Notes: generated by a model not told the origin, from the sequence alone. 64,000 bases of DNA from Steromphala cineraria (GCA_916613615.1 OU744723.1:64364239-64428238); one strand, 5' to 3'. Positions 1 through 11,088 are shown, counted from the first letter of the stretch. A program made the numbers and translations.

Positions 1-1310
1 CTTGTATAGATGAATTTTAGTTAAAGGTATGAACTCTTGTATAGATGAATTTTAGTTAAAGGTATGAACTCTTGTATAGATGAATTTTAGTTAAAGGTAT
101 GAACTCTTGTATAAAAGCTTTTTGTTAATGGTATGAACTCTTGTATAGATGAATTTTAGTTAAAGGTATGAACTCTTGTGTAGATGAATTTTAGTTAAAG
201 GTATGAAATCTTGTATAGATGAATTTTAGTTAAAGGTATGAACTCTTGTACAGATGAATTTTAGTTAAAGGTATGAACTCTTGTACAGATGAATTTTAGT
301 TAAAGGGATGAACTCTTGTACAGATGAATTTTAGTTAAAGGTATGAACTCTTGTATAGATGAATTTTAGTTAAAGGTATGAACTCTTGTACAGATGAATT
401 TTAGTTAAAGGTATGAACTCTTGTACAGATGAATTTTAGTTAAAAGTATGAACTCTTGTACAGATGAATTTTAGTTAAAGGTATGAACTCTTGTACAGAT
501 GAATTTTAGTTAAAGGTATGAACTCTTGTATAGATGAATTTCAGTTAAAGGTATGAACTCTTGTACAGATGAATTTTAGTTAAAGGTATGAAATCTTGTG
601 TAAAAGCTTTTTGTTAATGGTATGAACTCTTGTATTGAAGCATTTTTGTTGAAGATATGGACCCTTGTATCATGTATAGAAGCATTTTACTTTAATGTAG
701 GGACTCTTGTAAGCATTTTAGTTAAAATTATAGAATTTTGTATTGATACATTTTGTTAAAGATATTGACTCTTATATTAAAGCATTTTGGTTACAGGTAT
801 AGACTCTGGTATAGATACACTTGAGTTGAAGATATAGATTCTGCATAGAAGCACTATTGTAAAGATATGGATTCCTGTATAGAAGTATTCTCATAAAGGT
901 GTAGTTCATATAGTTGGGACACTTCACAGAACAATTTGTTGAAAGGTATGTTCTCCTGGGCTGTTGAATAGTAGATGAAGTATGTATAGAAACATATTGA
1001 TAAAGCTATAGATTCTTATATACAATCCTTTTTGGTTAAAGGTATGGACTCTTGTATGGAAACATTTTAGTTAAAGGTATGGACTTATGAAAAGAAGCAT
1101 TTTGGTTAAATTAATCAACTCTTGTATAGAAGCATTTTGGTGATAAGTACGATTCTTGAATAGAAACATCATAGTCAAAGGTATGGATTCTTGTTTAGAG
1201 ACAATATGACCTGCTTAGAAGCATTTTGGATAAAAATAGGCACTCTCGTTGTACCGTCTATATAGAAGCATTTTCTTTGAGGTTAGAAAATCCTTGAAGC
1301 AATTTGGTTG
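1..1310. repeat. 35-bp minisatellite with graded decay
   Basis: About 17-18 near-identical copies of a 35-bp unit (GATGAATTTTAGTTAAAGGT core) fill 1-640; two units carry AAAAGCTTTTTGTTAATGG instead. From 640 to about 1310 the same unit continues with growing divergence (TTGTATAGAAGCATTTTGG type). The array continues beyond base 1. It lies in the intron after exon 5, about 100 bp past the donor, so the missing PEAK1 exons are on its far side. Confidence 0.93.
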
Positions 1311-1418
1311 AGGCAGCATGCCAACCTTGCAATATAAGATGAATAGCAAGCACATCAGAGAAGAGGAGCTCCTGATTTACAAGTTCACAATAAGTATGCT
1401 GCAATGAAGTGAACTTAC

Positions 1419-2341
1419 CATGAGTTGACAGGGTGAGTTGTTAACCTTGAACTTTGCATTATAAACAATGCACCTCTCCGAGGCATGCAGAGGCTGCCCG
1501 TAGATGTCGAAGTCACTCCACTTGAGTTGGTGCGGGGCGGGCAGAGACAGCTTGTCCTGGGAGAGAATCCTCTCCACTGAACTGTAGATGTCCTGAAGGC
1601 TCTGGAGCATTAGTGTGGTTGTCTTGCTGTGTAGTTCCCTCAGCTTGTCCTCTCGCAGAGTGATGGAAGCATTCGGCCGGTTCATGGCCACATACTGCTC
1701 CGAGGAGCATCGGTCCCCTTTCTTCGGTTTCCGTCTCGGGGCTGGTTTAGGTCGAGAGAGGGTGCTTGATGTTGAAGGTGAGTCAGACTCGGACGAGACG
1801 GTCTCGCGGGACTGAGACCTGGGAGCGCTGTCTGGAGGGGCCAGGAAGTCTGTCTCTGTATTCTGGGACACCTGCGAGAGAGTGGACACCATGGAGGTCG
1901 CGTCTTCCTCCATGGGTTTGTTATATCCGTTTATCTCCTCGTATATTGGCTGGGAAGCCAGCTGGGCTCGTCTGTCGTCATCCAAATCTGGGTCATCGAA
2001 GGGATCCCCCATACTCTCCTCCTCCTCTATGGTGGTATGCATGGCAACCATGCTGGAAGTCATGGAAGCTGTCATGAGGGCTGGGACAGGGATGGGGGCA
2101 TTCGAGGAAGCACCTGTTGTTGGGGGCACAGGCTCCAGGTATCCTTCCACTGGCACGTTCGGACACAGACTCGCCTTCTGACCGACCGAGGTTCCGGTCA
2201 CAGGGTCATACATGTGTGGTCCTCCCATCTTCGGGAGGATTGCTTCGTAAAGGTTCTCCAGTGAGCCCAAAGGGGAGATAACTCCAGGCTTAAGGTCGTC
2301 AAACTCCCGGTCAGTACCGGCACACATCGATGCTGAACCAC
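1419..2341 (-). CDS. PEAK1-like: PEAK1-like exon 5: SH2-ligand motifs, dimerisation helix, start of pseudokinase lobe
   Basis: 923 nt, residues 1066 (split) to 1373. The first two bases GT complete the phase-1 codon of exon 4. The acceptor is a tandem TCTCAGCAG, so a CAG may be included or not. The exon ends CTCATG|GTAAGT, a near-perfect phase-0 donor at 1418-1417. Motifs: YLEP (about residue 1133, YxxP), IYEEI (Tyr about 1199, the classical Src-family SH2 ligand form), RPKPAPRRKPKK (about 1261-1272, PxxP with basic tail) and YVAM (about 1282, YxxM form bound by PI3K p85). A helix from about 1297 (EDKLRELHSKTTTLMLQSL) to 1325 fits the N-terminal dimerisation helix of PEAK proteins. LKWSDFDIYGQPL at about 1338 begins the pseudokinase N-lobe. 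Motif functions are inferred from sequence form only. Confidence 0.88.
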
Positions 2342-5300
2342 CTGCTGAGAAAAGATAAAAATATTAAAAACTATTTTGTCAAAGTCAACATTTCAAAATT
2401 GTTCCCCCGAGGTATAGGTAAATAGTTACGGTATGTATATGAGTTCTTGAAAGCTTAGTGGAAGAAAGTTATAGCCATTAAGACAAGTGTGAAGGCGGGG
2501 GCGATGGAAACAGCACAAAACCTTATACCGGTAGCAGTCTCATGGACATAAGGTTTAAAAGGAAATACGGTATCAAACACGTATATGTCAAATAGAGCAC
2601 TGATTCAAAGACTAATTAATAGTTGATTACATACACTCAATTTTTATTGTCGTATCAAATATTTTCTTTGAACATTAACTTCATCAAACGTATGGTTTTA
2701 TTTAGGTTTTTCAAATGATTAAATTGTTTATTTCTGTCTGATTGTGAATAAAAGACAGGCCTGGAAATCAACCAAATAGGATGTCACGATAGTAGATTAA
2801 CATGGATTAAAACTTCTTTATTGTATTTGCATACAATGTTTAAAACTCTGAATTTCTTGGTTTAATCAACATTAAACAAGTTTGTAAGGCGATAAAGTTA
2901 ACATTCTTGCATCGGATTGTGAATTGAACCACGATGATGCATCGGTGTATCGTGACATCTCTAGTAATGATATATCTACAAGGTCTACAGAATGGTTAGA
3001 CCTCATGCACATATCCAGTCATGCGGTGTACACTTCAAGAGATGCGGTGATGTGTAGGGGTAGGAACTGTATTGATACCAAATATAATCGACAAGAACGA
3101 TGAGAAAATTACAGGAAATATCTGACAACACCTCTTGAAGTATCAGTTTCCGATAATTTTTGTGAAAACTGACATATGTGATAAAAAATGTGTTACACAA
3201 TCAATGCAATTCAAACTGCAATAGGACCTCACACTGGACTCAATTCTTATACAAAGTAACACAGCAACTGCAAGGTAAAAGAAGCACTCGTAAAATATCC
3301 AATTAACCAGTTTTCTGAAGCTTGGATGGAAAGGGTGGTTCATATAACCATGCGTTTGCCTTGATTCAGTAGCCAAAATGATGATTTAAGAACAGCGTCA
3401 CTGATTGCACAACTAACTTTGATTGCCTCCAATTAGGCATCTCTCATTCTATTCCACAAACTCGGCGTAATAAAACAGAGGTTAAATCAACATGACTTGA
3501 TCTGCCCCTGTTGGAAGAGAATGGTGGACGACCAATAGAAGTCAAAAGGAGTGGAAATGCTCAACAGGCACAACTTAGCATGATGATTTACCATGCATAG
3601 GTTACTTAAATTAGGCCTCGTCGTTTATGTTATCTGTTACACAGAGGTCCAATGTAAAATGGAAATGATAATGTTATTGTGGCATTTACAAAAATATGTA
3701 AAATTGGGATAGTAATTAAAGGGTGCAATACTAAATATGTCTTCAAATTCTGTATTGCACGGCAAATTCTGTATTGCACGCGTGACAGTTCTATTTTGTT
3801 TTCAACCTTCAGGAATTCTCTGAGCTTTCCGTAAATAACAATAATTTCCCTAATATATATACATCGGAATGCATGCATCTCAGTGCATTTGTAATAAACC
3901 CCCTTTATGATATGATATTGAAGAATAATAAAGGGAAAAACTAGTGTTATCATTAGTTATAAAACTTAAAAACACTTTGAAAGGAAATCCTCAAGAAAAT
4001 TCTGAGAAATCACTAGCGGTACTTTGCCATTACATAGCTAACAATGATTATGAAGTCATTTCCATGGTGACATCGTTTGAAAGAAGCCCGTCGCTCAGAA
4101 CCCTGAACTTACGTTTTTCATATCCAGGACTATATAAATAATTATTATGGAATTACTTCTATCATTTCATTTGATTTCACATTTGAGAAATTCCCTCTTA
4201 TGTTTAACAACGCAGAGTAGTGAGTATATAAACAGATAAGTGAGGTATCAGTCGATCAGGTTATAGGTCATTGCCTTGTATGCATAATGTATCAATGTGC
4301 ACCACATCATATGGGATAATTTAAACAATCCAAAATTATTTATTAGAGGGTTAAAAGAAGAGTATATAATAATTATAGAGTGTCATGATACGTGTGTATT
4401 TGGGTTATTTGTATTGAACTTGCAAATGTCATGGAGGCTGAGAAAAAAAATCGTTCTTCAAACTTGTTGTTCTCCCGCGTCCATGACATCTTCTTGCTCA
4501 ATACGAATGACCCAAATGCACACGTATGATTTTCTATATTTATCCAACCTCTGTTGGTAAAAGACTAGTTTTATAGAGATATCATCGAGTAGAAGTACGG
4601 ACCTTTACGTATATGCTGAGCGCTTGTTAATGTGCGACACCGAACATTCCCCCAGTATGATAATACACATCATAGCACTTTGGGCATGGTTGTCATGGAT
4701 ACATGGGGTACAAGAAAGCTATTGGGAATTTGGATTGCAGCTATTACTATCAAAAAGTGACTTTGAATGGGTTGGGAATTGGATTGCAGCATTTAATATC
4801 CATGGGTAAGATAATGCTAAGACCCAGCTACTTGCATGCGCACATATTCTAATTACTTATTACCCGTTATATGCAAATTATTGACCGTGAATGTTGCTCA
4901 CTGAACTCATTGATCTTAATTATCAAAAGGGATTTTCCAAAAGAGAGGGTTATTGGATGGTAGTTCAGAATCTTCAGGGATAAAAAAGCTACAGCATGCA
5001 GCTACTTATACATTCATACAAAACAGGTACAGACCGACTGACGGAAGGTTTCGGAAGGGGACTAGTCTGTTATCCACACGCTAAAGCAAAAAAAGTATTG
5101 GCAAATATAGATGCCTCAGCTTTAGGGGCTCATTTTTATTTCATTTAGGCAAAAAATCTAAATATTAACGTTTGTAAAGAACTCCCTCTTTCAGGAACTA
5201 AATGTTCGTCTAGAAGGGGATTTCAGTTTGTCCAAAGGCTTTACAAAAGGAGGTGGGAGATTAGATTGCACCTTCAAAGTCCTTTGGACCAAGCACCTGC

Positions 5301-8300
5301 TTGCATGTTAACATTAACTAGGTGTTGACTGACTGACAATGGGTGTTGCAAGTAGTGTTCTGCTTAATCAACTAAAGGGCGATTTCAGTTGGTCCATAGG
5401 GATTCTCAAATGAGGTTTCGACTGCAGCCATAAATCCTCCTGTGCTACAACCATGCAGCTACTTGCACATACATACAAACCAGACTTATCAACGACGGAC
5501 AGGCGGACGGACGGACAGCTAGATGCACCACTACGCTACTGTACATCAACCATCAGCAATGGACTCAGCCATGATAGACTCGTGCAGTGCAGGATGCCAA
5601 TAAGGGTGTGAATTCTTACAGAAAATTAAACTTGAAGCAAACGCGGGGTCATCACCTAGGGAGATAGTGTTCCTCCGGTTCTCTAGGATCTTTGTGTTCG
5701 TCATGTCCGTCACCAGCTGCAACAGACACAAGTCACATCGGGATGAGATTAAGTGTTTTTGAAATTTCATAAAAAGAAGGTTCACGTCTGAAACATATCT
5801 TGAACTGAACAATAACAATCTATGTATAGTGACATCATAGTGACAATTGGTATAAAGCCCCGTTTAAAGTCTAATAGAATGCCTTTACACTATAGCTCTT
5901 ATGGATGTCACGATTATTGACAAACAGATTGATTCATCCTCATGGTTCAGTTCATGATACTCAAAACTAAATCAAGATACAAATGTTGGTGAAAATCTTT
6001 CCAAATGAACATCGAAACAAGAGATCCTGAGATTGTGAAAATCATTGTTATTATAGCGTTTCTGTTACTCTTGGAGTTGGAAAAAAAGGTGATATGAGAT
6101 TTTCATACAGAAGTTGCCATTTTGTAATCTAACTATTGTATCTTTTGTTGATAATAATGGTTACAATGAATAAAATGCTACATCCCCGCAATAATGTCAC
6201 TTTTACTGAGAAATATTATTTAAGTATTGCAATAATATTGTGAGGTACCTATATCATGATATCCCTAATGGCGCTCTGTTATATGAAAATTTGTAATAGG
6301 GGGCGCTTATTAAGACGAATACGGTAGTCATCAATGATCAGTCAATCAAGAACAACCATGAGTGATCAGTCAATTATCGATAATCGGTCAATTTTCGATA
6401 ATCTGTCAATTATCGATAATCGGTCAATTATCGATAATCGGTCAATCATTAATGATCAGTCAATCATCGATGATCAGTCAATCATTAATGATAAAATCTC
6501 TTATTAACTTATAACCAAATACTGCTTTCCTACCACTGGTCCTGATATATCAGCAGCATTGATCTTCTTCTGTTTGCTAGTGCGTGGAAGGGTAGACTCG
6601 CTGATGGACTTTGCCCGCTTCACGGAGACTGGGGGTTGGGGGGCGCGCCCCTTCTTGTTGCCAAGTTTACCCAGAAAGCTCTTCCGGCTCATCGGGGCGG
6701 CGGTCGGGAGCTCAATCTTCTCTCGCGGTCCGTCATCGTCAAACTGTCAAAATGGTGAAAAGGTCAGTAACTTTAGTGCATTCTTGACATAAAGAAATTG
6801 GTCAATGACAACGATGTGTTCCAAAGGTTTTCAAGAAATGTTCAGAGAAATCATCAAATGTAGTTCAAATGGTCAGAGGGTCAACTTATGAGAATAACAA
6901 AAAGAAGTCTTTACACAGAGTTTCAGCTCTCCCAGACCTTTTTTTATCCAGCTCAGAGAGTGCCACTCAAAGGTGCCTTAGTTTTCCTTCGATCATTGGA
7001 TATCAGTCTTCATGACACATCTTTTACCATATGCAATGAACTATTTCAGCACAAGAATCCCTACCATAATCATAAGGCTTGCACTCAACATTTTGTCATG
7101 GGAAAATGATTTTATTATAGAGTAACAGAAAGAAATTATTGTATGGCTACTAGAGTTGTAACGACAGAGCAATAGATTATCGTATCGCAATACATTGGTC
7201 AACAATATATTATATTGGTTGGATGATGCATATTGTGATACATAACATATTATTAAATTAATGAATGTAGATGCTGAAAACTGAGATAGAGATTTAAAAG
7301 AGATTTTTTATGCAAACAAAAACTATACTACTTGGAAATTTGGTAAGATTACAAAAACATCAAACAAGGTAATGTTTAAATTTGCACAAAATTAATTGAT
7401 CCAAATATTTTTGAAAATATCATTGTGTAAGGTGTATTAACGTGTATCAGGATAACTATCGTATCGCGAACCCCATATCGGGATAATAATCGCATAGCAA
7501 CCCTCCCCTATGACTACGTCTCTACAGGGTGTTTGGCAGAGAAATTTCACTCTTTGGCTGCTTCAAAGTCTCTGTGCATCATTCTACGTGTTTTTATCAT
7601 CCATGAAAACATATTGAGGAAACGTAAGTCTGTCCCAAAACTTCTTTTGAGTAGTTTAGATAACAAAACATTGTTTTACCTTCCTGGCCTCCTCAGGTTT
7701 TTCCAAGGTTGTGGGTGAAGCCGGCACAGCCTCATCTATCTCTGGGACCGGGGAGGTGGGGGAGGGGGGAGCTTGAGACATCGACTTCCTCGTCTCTCGG
7801 ATAGAAGCAGCTCCTTCTGTGGACCGACTGAGGCGCCGCTCAAGTTCACGAGCAAAGTCTGGATTTCTGGAATCTGGTATTCGAGCCGGGACTGAAGTTC
7901 TGGATGGTGGGTGGGGAGGTGTTCCCTTCTTGGGACTCTTTGGTCGTCTTCTGACAACCACCCCACTCTCGTCAGTGACTGCAGAGGGAGGTTTAGAGGG
8001 AGGTTGTGGTTTGGTTTGGGGAGGGTTAGGGGGCACCTGTGGTTTGCCTGTTGACCCCTGGGGCTTGACTGCTGGTTGGGTGGAAGGGGGTTGTGGTGGC
8101 TGGGTGGTCGGCTTAGGGGTGGAGGAAGAGGAGAATGAGATTTGTGACCTGGACATGGTGCTGGTAACATTTGTGGTTGAAGTGTCTCGAGATCGATTGT
8201 GATCTCTTGGTAATGTATGAGAGGTGAAATCTGTCTTGGGTTTTGTGGTTGGGGGGTTTGCTGGGAGTTGAGGGGGAGTTGCTGGCAGACTTGGAGGAGT

Positions 8301-10987
8301 TGATTGTGGCACATGATTGTCGTCTTTGGACTGAGCTCTCTGAGTGGGAGGGGAAGCCCTCCCTTGCTCTTTCTTCAGTCGGAGTTTGGGACTAGAAACT
8401 CCCTTTTTGTGTTGAAGAGGAGAGCTTGGAGTAGCCTTTGGCACAGCACCTTCGATACGGTCATCAAGAGAGTTCTTGTGCTCAAGAGCAGGACTAGAAG
8501 ATTTGTCAGTGGATATTTGGGGACTGACAGGGGGAGGGGTTGAGGGGGGCAGCACACGGAACTTGGGCTGGGGCGAGAACTTGGAGCTCCTCTTTTCTGC
8601 TGGAGAGGCAGGTGGGGGAGACTCCGGGGCTTTCTCCTTGATGTCGAGACTCTCCGTCAGAGAGGTCGTCATTGGATCTGCTGACCTGCTCTCAGCTTTA
8701 GCAAACGTTATGTCGGGGTTACTCGTCTCCATGGAAAGTTCACTAGAGTCACGACCACGTCGTAATATATTGCGAAAGAATGATGTGATGCCTCTTTTTG
8801 CCTTGCCAATGTCTGTTGACTTGCAGGTCATGCGCATGTCAAGGTTTTCAGGATCATCAAGACCAAGTGCAGGTTCACTGACTGCCTTGGGAGCAATGAG
8901 AGGATCCATAGGGGGAGGTGTCATAATTGACTTGCCAACAGGCACCATTTTAAAATTAGGCTCTGCCTGATTGGTTAGTTTACGTGTTGGGGAAACTTGT
9001 GGCTCAGGGGGTGGAGAACTCGGGGGCCGGGGGGCTTGCCGAGACTTTCTAGATTTCTGAAGGTCAAGGTTGGCTGCCACAGAAGCCATCCTCTTTTCAA
9101 AGTCAGCATTTTTCTTAAGTTTATCTTTCTTACTTTCAGCACTATCATCCTCCTTCCCATCAGCCTCAGCCTCAGCCTTCAACTCAGCTAGAGGCTGACG
9201 AGGGCTGTACCTGAAGTCACTATACTTGCTCTCAATCTCACCATAACTGGCCAGCACATCGTTCAGCAGTTCAACCACTTCTAGACCAGCTATAGTGCTC
9301 TCTGTGTCAGAGAATGAAGCATTTGCTTCACCCTTCTTCTTTGATTCCTCTTTGGCAGAGGAACTGTCTTCGCGGTCAGCTTTAGCTGAGATAGCGTCTG
9401 GACCAGACGTAGGCTCATACTGAGAGCCGTAGAGACACTCCTCTATGTCATCAAGCGTGTAGGACTTGCCGCTCTCCTTGGGCACCACGTAGGGTTTGGG
9501 CGTGTACTTAGGGATGATGTTGACAATCTTGTAAGGCATGGCCTCATCACCCTCCTCCTCCTCCTGTTTAGAGAAGTCAGTCCGACCGTTAACCACTTTA
9601 CTCTCACTGTCAACAGAGGTGCCTGAAGATGAGGATCCAGATTTGAGTTTATTGAGGCTGGGGTTCTTGTATTGTTCCGAGCCAGATGATTCACTATCCA
9701 CCTGGTCACACATATTGTCCGCAATGCGGTGCAGTTCTATATCAGAGTAGAAGAACTCCTCAGCTGATAGCTTGGTGAGACTGGGCTTGCTGCGGAGGGG
9801 GAAAGTTCCATGTTTGAAGGTGGCATCACAGTCCTTCAGAGTGTGGAAGCGATCGGGCCTGCACAGAACCTGGAGGTCAATGTCTTCAAACTCTTTGCTT
9901 GATGAGTGCCGTAGGGAGCGTTGTTCTTTGCTTGAATATTCTGGCAAGAAAGAAATCAAATGAAGCAAAAAGAAGATAAATAAACACTTGGCCTTACAGT
10001 TATAATTGTACATGACCAATATTAGAAAGTACTTAAAGAAGAAAATATTTTGGTTTTCATCCTGAAATCATTTTAAATGGCATGAAAGTGGAAAAGAAAA
10101 TACTTGTAACTGACAGCAATATGATAAATGAAGAACTGTTTCATCAAATTTACATTCATCAAATCAAGATCCGAATCTTTTAATTAAACCAGACAAACCA
10201 TTACCTTTCTTTAATGATAATAAATAAACATAATACGAAGTAAGATGTGCCTCTGCCAAGCAGAGATCAGATAGTGAAGAAGATTTGCATGACGGAAAGG
10301 AAAAAAAATAATTTTGTACTAACCTTTAAGGTTTTTTATGTCAGCATTCCATATCATGTTTTCAAGAGCAAGAAGGGCATTTTGCTTTTCCTCTTCAGTA
10401 AAGGAGAGTTCATCAGCTGAAGATTGTCCTTCAACTTGGGAGTCAAGGTCATCGTCATGGAAATTGTCAAGGCCGCCGTCGTATCCGATAATGTCAGGTT
10501 CCTTCTCTGCAAACACCACTCTTCCACTCCGACTGCCGCGCCGATCGGATTTCTTCAATACCCCAGCTTTGTTTGCACCCGCCTCACTCGTTTTCGTGTA
10601 TGGTTTCTTAGCTTCGATATGAATATTTTTATCTTTGAGAACATTGACGTTAGTGTTCTGACTCTCCTTGTAATGTGTGGAGTAACGTGACAGGTTTCTG
10701 TCGTTCTTCTCTCTGAGGTCTGAGTTTGCGTTTTCGATGTCAGCAGAGGTTATTCCCGTTGGGAGCGTGACTCCGTTCAGATGCTGCGAGCTTCCTTTCA
10801 AGATGACCGAGGTGCGCTTGTTGGGGACTGGGGAGTCGGACTTGATTGCATCACACTGGTAACGGTGGGCATGGTCTGCACGGGCTCGCTGACAGTTTGC
10901 ACAGAGATCACGACGCCATGCATTCTGGGTAAAATTTGAACACGCAGACATTCCTTGGTTCCGTTAGCACACGTGTCATCTCACCAT
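1419..10987 (-). CDS. PEAK1-like: PEAK1/PRAG1-family pseudokinase scaffold gene (five coding exons, 3' part off window)
   Basis: Five minus-strand exons join as 10951-10324, 9940-7680, 6743-6534, 5716-5620 and 2341-1419. All junctions are GT-AG and every phase matches, giving 4119 nt or 1373 codons with no stop. The protein starts MSAC, followed by F, W and a C-x2-C pair, the same start I recall for human PEAK1 and PRAG1. A long disordered Ser/Pro-rich middle follows, then a helix and a pseudokinase N-lobe near residue 1340. Known for the family: catalytically weak or dead kinases that dimerise through helices flanking the kinase fold and gather SHC1, GRB2, CRK and CSK at the actin cytoskeleton and focal adhesions. 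The invertebrate gene may be the single ancestor of PEAK1 and PRAG1, so the symbol is approximate. The remaining kinase-fold exons lie left of base 1. Human PEAK1 is about 1746 residues with its kinase-like domain at the C-terminus, which fits. Confidence 0.85.
2393..2560 (+). mobile_element. 3'-end fragment of the hairpin-ended element of 58.3-59.6 kb
   Basis: GTTCCCCCGAGGTATAGG, AAAGCTTAGTGGAAGAAAGT, GTTATAGCCA and GGGCGATGGAAAC align in order with 59430-59560, the end of the large element there. The terminal hairpin is degraded (GTAGCAGTCTCATGG). Confidence 0.6.
2776..2966. mobile_element. Small MITE with GATGTCACGATA inverted ends
   Basis: GGATGTCACGATAGTAG at about 2778 is answered by the inverted GTATCGTGACATCTCTAG at about 2948-2965. 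The element is about 190 bp with an AT-rich centre. Confidence 0.55.
3390..3530. mobile_element. Collapsed copy of the fold-back element seen at 22.26-22.90 kb
   Basis: The stretch GATTGCACAACTAACTTTGA, the GATTGCCTCCAATTAGGC part and GGCGTAATAAAACAGAGG match the left and right arms of the element at 22255-22902. Here the arms are almost adjacent, as if the middle had been lost. Confidence 0.5.
3640..3955 (-). mobile_element. Dispersed repeat with GTGCAATAC motifs, copy 1
   Basis: About 140 bp of this region (3700-3850, read on the minus strand) match 49790-49935 on the plus strand, including the double GTGCAATAC[A/G]GAATTT motif and the ACGGAAAG...GAGAATT stretch. The second copy follows a retrotransposon C-terminal coding tail, so this may be the 3' region of the same retrotransposon family. 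The 107-codon open frame here is not judged a gene. Confidence 0.6.
5620..5716 (-). CDS. PEAK1-like: PEAK1-like exon 4 (short; alternative donor possible)
   Basis: 97 nt, residues 1034-1065 plus one base: LVTDMTNTKILENRRNTISL, then GDDPAFASSLIF and a split Cys codon. The acceptor is GTTGCAG|CTG. The preferred donor is TTTTCT|GTAAGA at 5619-5618, phase 1, which agrees with exon 5. A second GT, CTAG|GTGATG at 5655-5654, is also phase 1 and would give a 61-nt exon ending after Leu, with a Gly at the junction instead of Cys. Both forms keep the frame, so the sequence alone cannot decide; GTAAGA is the better donor. No domain is recognised. Confidence 0.68.
5892..6270. mobile_element. Degraded MITE with GGATGTCACGAT-type ends
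   Basis: The left end GGATGTCACGATTATTG and the right end ATCATGATATCCCTAATG are loosely inverted. Similar ends occur at 2778-2966. The style TAGGGATGTCACGATA is familiar from hAT-like MITEs. Boundaries are approximate. Confidence 0.45.
6330..6490. repeat. 16-18 bp palindromic minisatellite (TTATCGATAA)
   Basis: About nine units of the type GTCAATTATCGATAATCG. The core TTATCGATAA, or ATTAATGAT / ATCATCGATGAT variants, is itself palindromic, so the array can form many small hairpins. It ends about 45 bp from the donor of exon 3. Confidence 0.8.
6534..6743 (-). CDS. PEAK1-like: PEAK1-like exon 3: basic linker with PxxP
   Basis: 210 nt, residues 964-1033, phase 0 at both ends, so the exon is skippable without a frameshift. 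The acceptor is ATTTTGACAG|TTTGAC and the donor CCAGTG|GTAGGA. The exon opens FDDDGPREKIELP, continues MSRKSFLGKLGNKKG and then APQPPVSVKRAKS, a PxxP followed by basic residues that resembles an SH3 ligand, then Ser-rich SISESTLPRTSKQKK. The donor is next to a palindromic minisatellite in intron 3. A CAG|TG cut two codons earlier would also be GT-like but gives a weaker donor. The assignment rests on phase, composition and position rather than on a domain. Confidence 0.8.
6744..7679 (-). other. PEAK1-like intron 2
   Basis: A 936-nt phase-0 intron (donor GTAAAA, acceptor ATTTTGACAG). About 7150-7510 looks like an old hAT-type MITE: GTTGTAACGA and TATCGTATCGCAATAC on the left, TATCGTATCGCG and ATAGCAACCCTCC on the right form loose inverted ends. 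The remainder shows nothing recognisable. Confidence 0.7.
7680..9940 (-). CDS. PEAK1-like: PEAK1-like exon 2: large Ser/Pro-rich scaffold exon
   Basis: 2261 nt encoding residues 210-963. The first two bases complete a codon with the last base of exon 1 (G+AA, Glu), and the exon ends in phase 0 at AAG|GTAAAA. The open frame runs on to 7656 in the intron, and also upstream past the acceptor to a spurious Met at 10019. The N-terminal third is the most ordered-looking part: EEFFYSDIELHRIADNM, an acidic KQEEEEGDEAMPYKIVNIIP stretch, and SYTLDDIEECLYGSQYEP. YKNP (about residue 300) and YVVP (about 360) have the YxxP form bound by CRK-type SH2 domains. A basic patch SFFRNILRRGRDSSE lies near 593-607. 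Residues about 620-940 are Pro/Ser-rich with many PxxP motifs, typical of SH3-binding disordered scaffolds. No catalytic motif is present. Large disordered exons are normal in PEAK1 and PRAG1. Confidence 0.87.
9941..10323 (-). other. PEAK1-like intron 1
   Basis: A 383-nt phase-1 intron. The donor is GTTAGT; the acceptor is pyrimidine-rich and ends TTGCCAG. No repeat or other feature was recognised inside it. Confidence 0.8.
10324..10987 (-). CDS. PEAK1-like: PEAK1-like exon 1: 5' UTR tail, start codon, N-terminal Cys motif
   Basis: The start codon is at 10951. An in-frame TAA lies 15 nt upstream and G sits at -3, so this start is well supported and agrees with the family start MSAC. Coding runs 628 nt (residues 1-209 plus one base). 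A pyrimidine-rich acceptor ending TTTCAG at 10988-10993 suggests the exon begins at 10987 with 36 nt of UTR, so at least one upstream non-coding exon exists. The first bases of that UTR, ATGGTGAGATGA, form a three-codon upstream ORF. Residues 1-30 hold F, W, CANC and a following H, matching the short Cys motif shared by PEAK1 and PRAG1; its function is not known to me. The rest is polar and acidic, with DDLDSQVEG and a predicted helix near the end (EEEKQNALLALENMIW). The donor is G|GTTAGT at 10323-10322. Confidence 0.85.
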
Positions 10988-11088
10988 CTGAAACCAGAAC
11001 AAGGTCCTTTATAATCCATTATCAATCAAGAAGGTACCATAATTACTTAATTAACTACTGCTAGTATTGCACTCATACAATATATACA
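10988..11088. other. Upstream of PEAK1-like exon 1: intron sequence, nothing recognised
   Basis: The acceptor TTGTTCTGGTTTCAG at 10988-11002 implies that this is intron. No CpG-rich promoter, TATA box or 5' exon could be supported here or further right. Confidence 0.5.

Larger units (their letters stand above)
2342..5619 (-). other. PEAK1-like intron 4
   Basis: A 3278-nt phase-1 intron, the longest seen. It holds several degraded repeats listed separately (2393-2560, 2776-2966, 3390-3530, 3640-3955). From 3960 to 5500 I see only AT-rich unique-looking sequence with two loosely similar stretches at 5200-5330 and 5370-5500 (GGGCGATTTCAGTTGGTCC type). A short GGACGGACGG run sits at about 5500. 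Confidence 0.7.
5717..6533 (-). other. PEAK1-like intron 3
   Basis: An 817-nt phase-0 intron. The acceptor is strong (GTGTCTGTTGCAG at 5717-5729). It holds a hAT-like fragment (about 5892-6270) and a palindromic minisatellite (6330-6490), listed separately. Confidence 0.75.

Noticed and set aside
1615..2264. Plus-strand open frames opposite exon 5
   Set aside because: They are shadows of the minus-strand exon, whose family match, phase and splice sites are clear.
7736..9750. Other-frame open stretches across exon 2, some over 160 codons
   Set aside because: The GC-rich, Pro/Ser-rich codons of exon 2 leave other frames open; no independent family signal.
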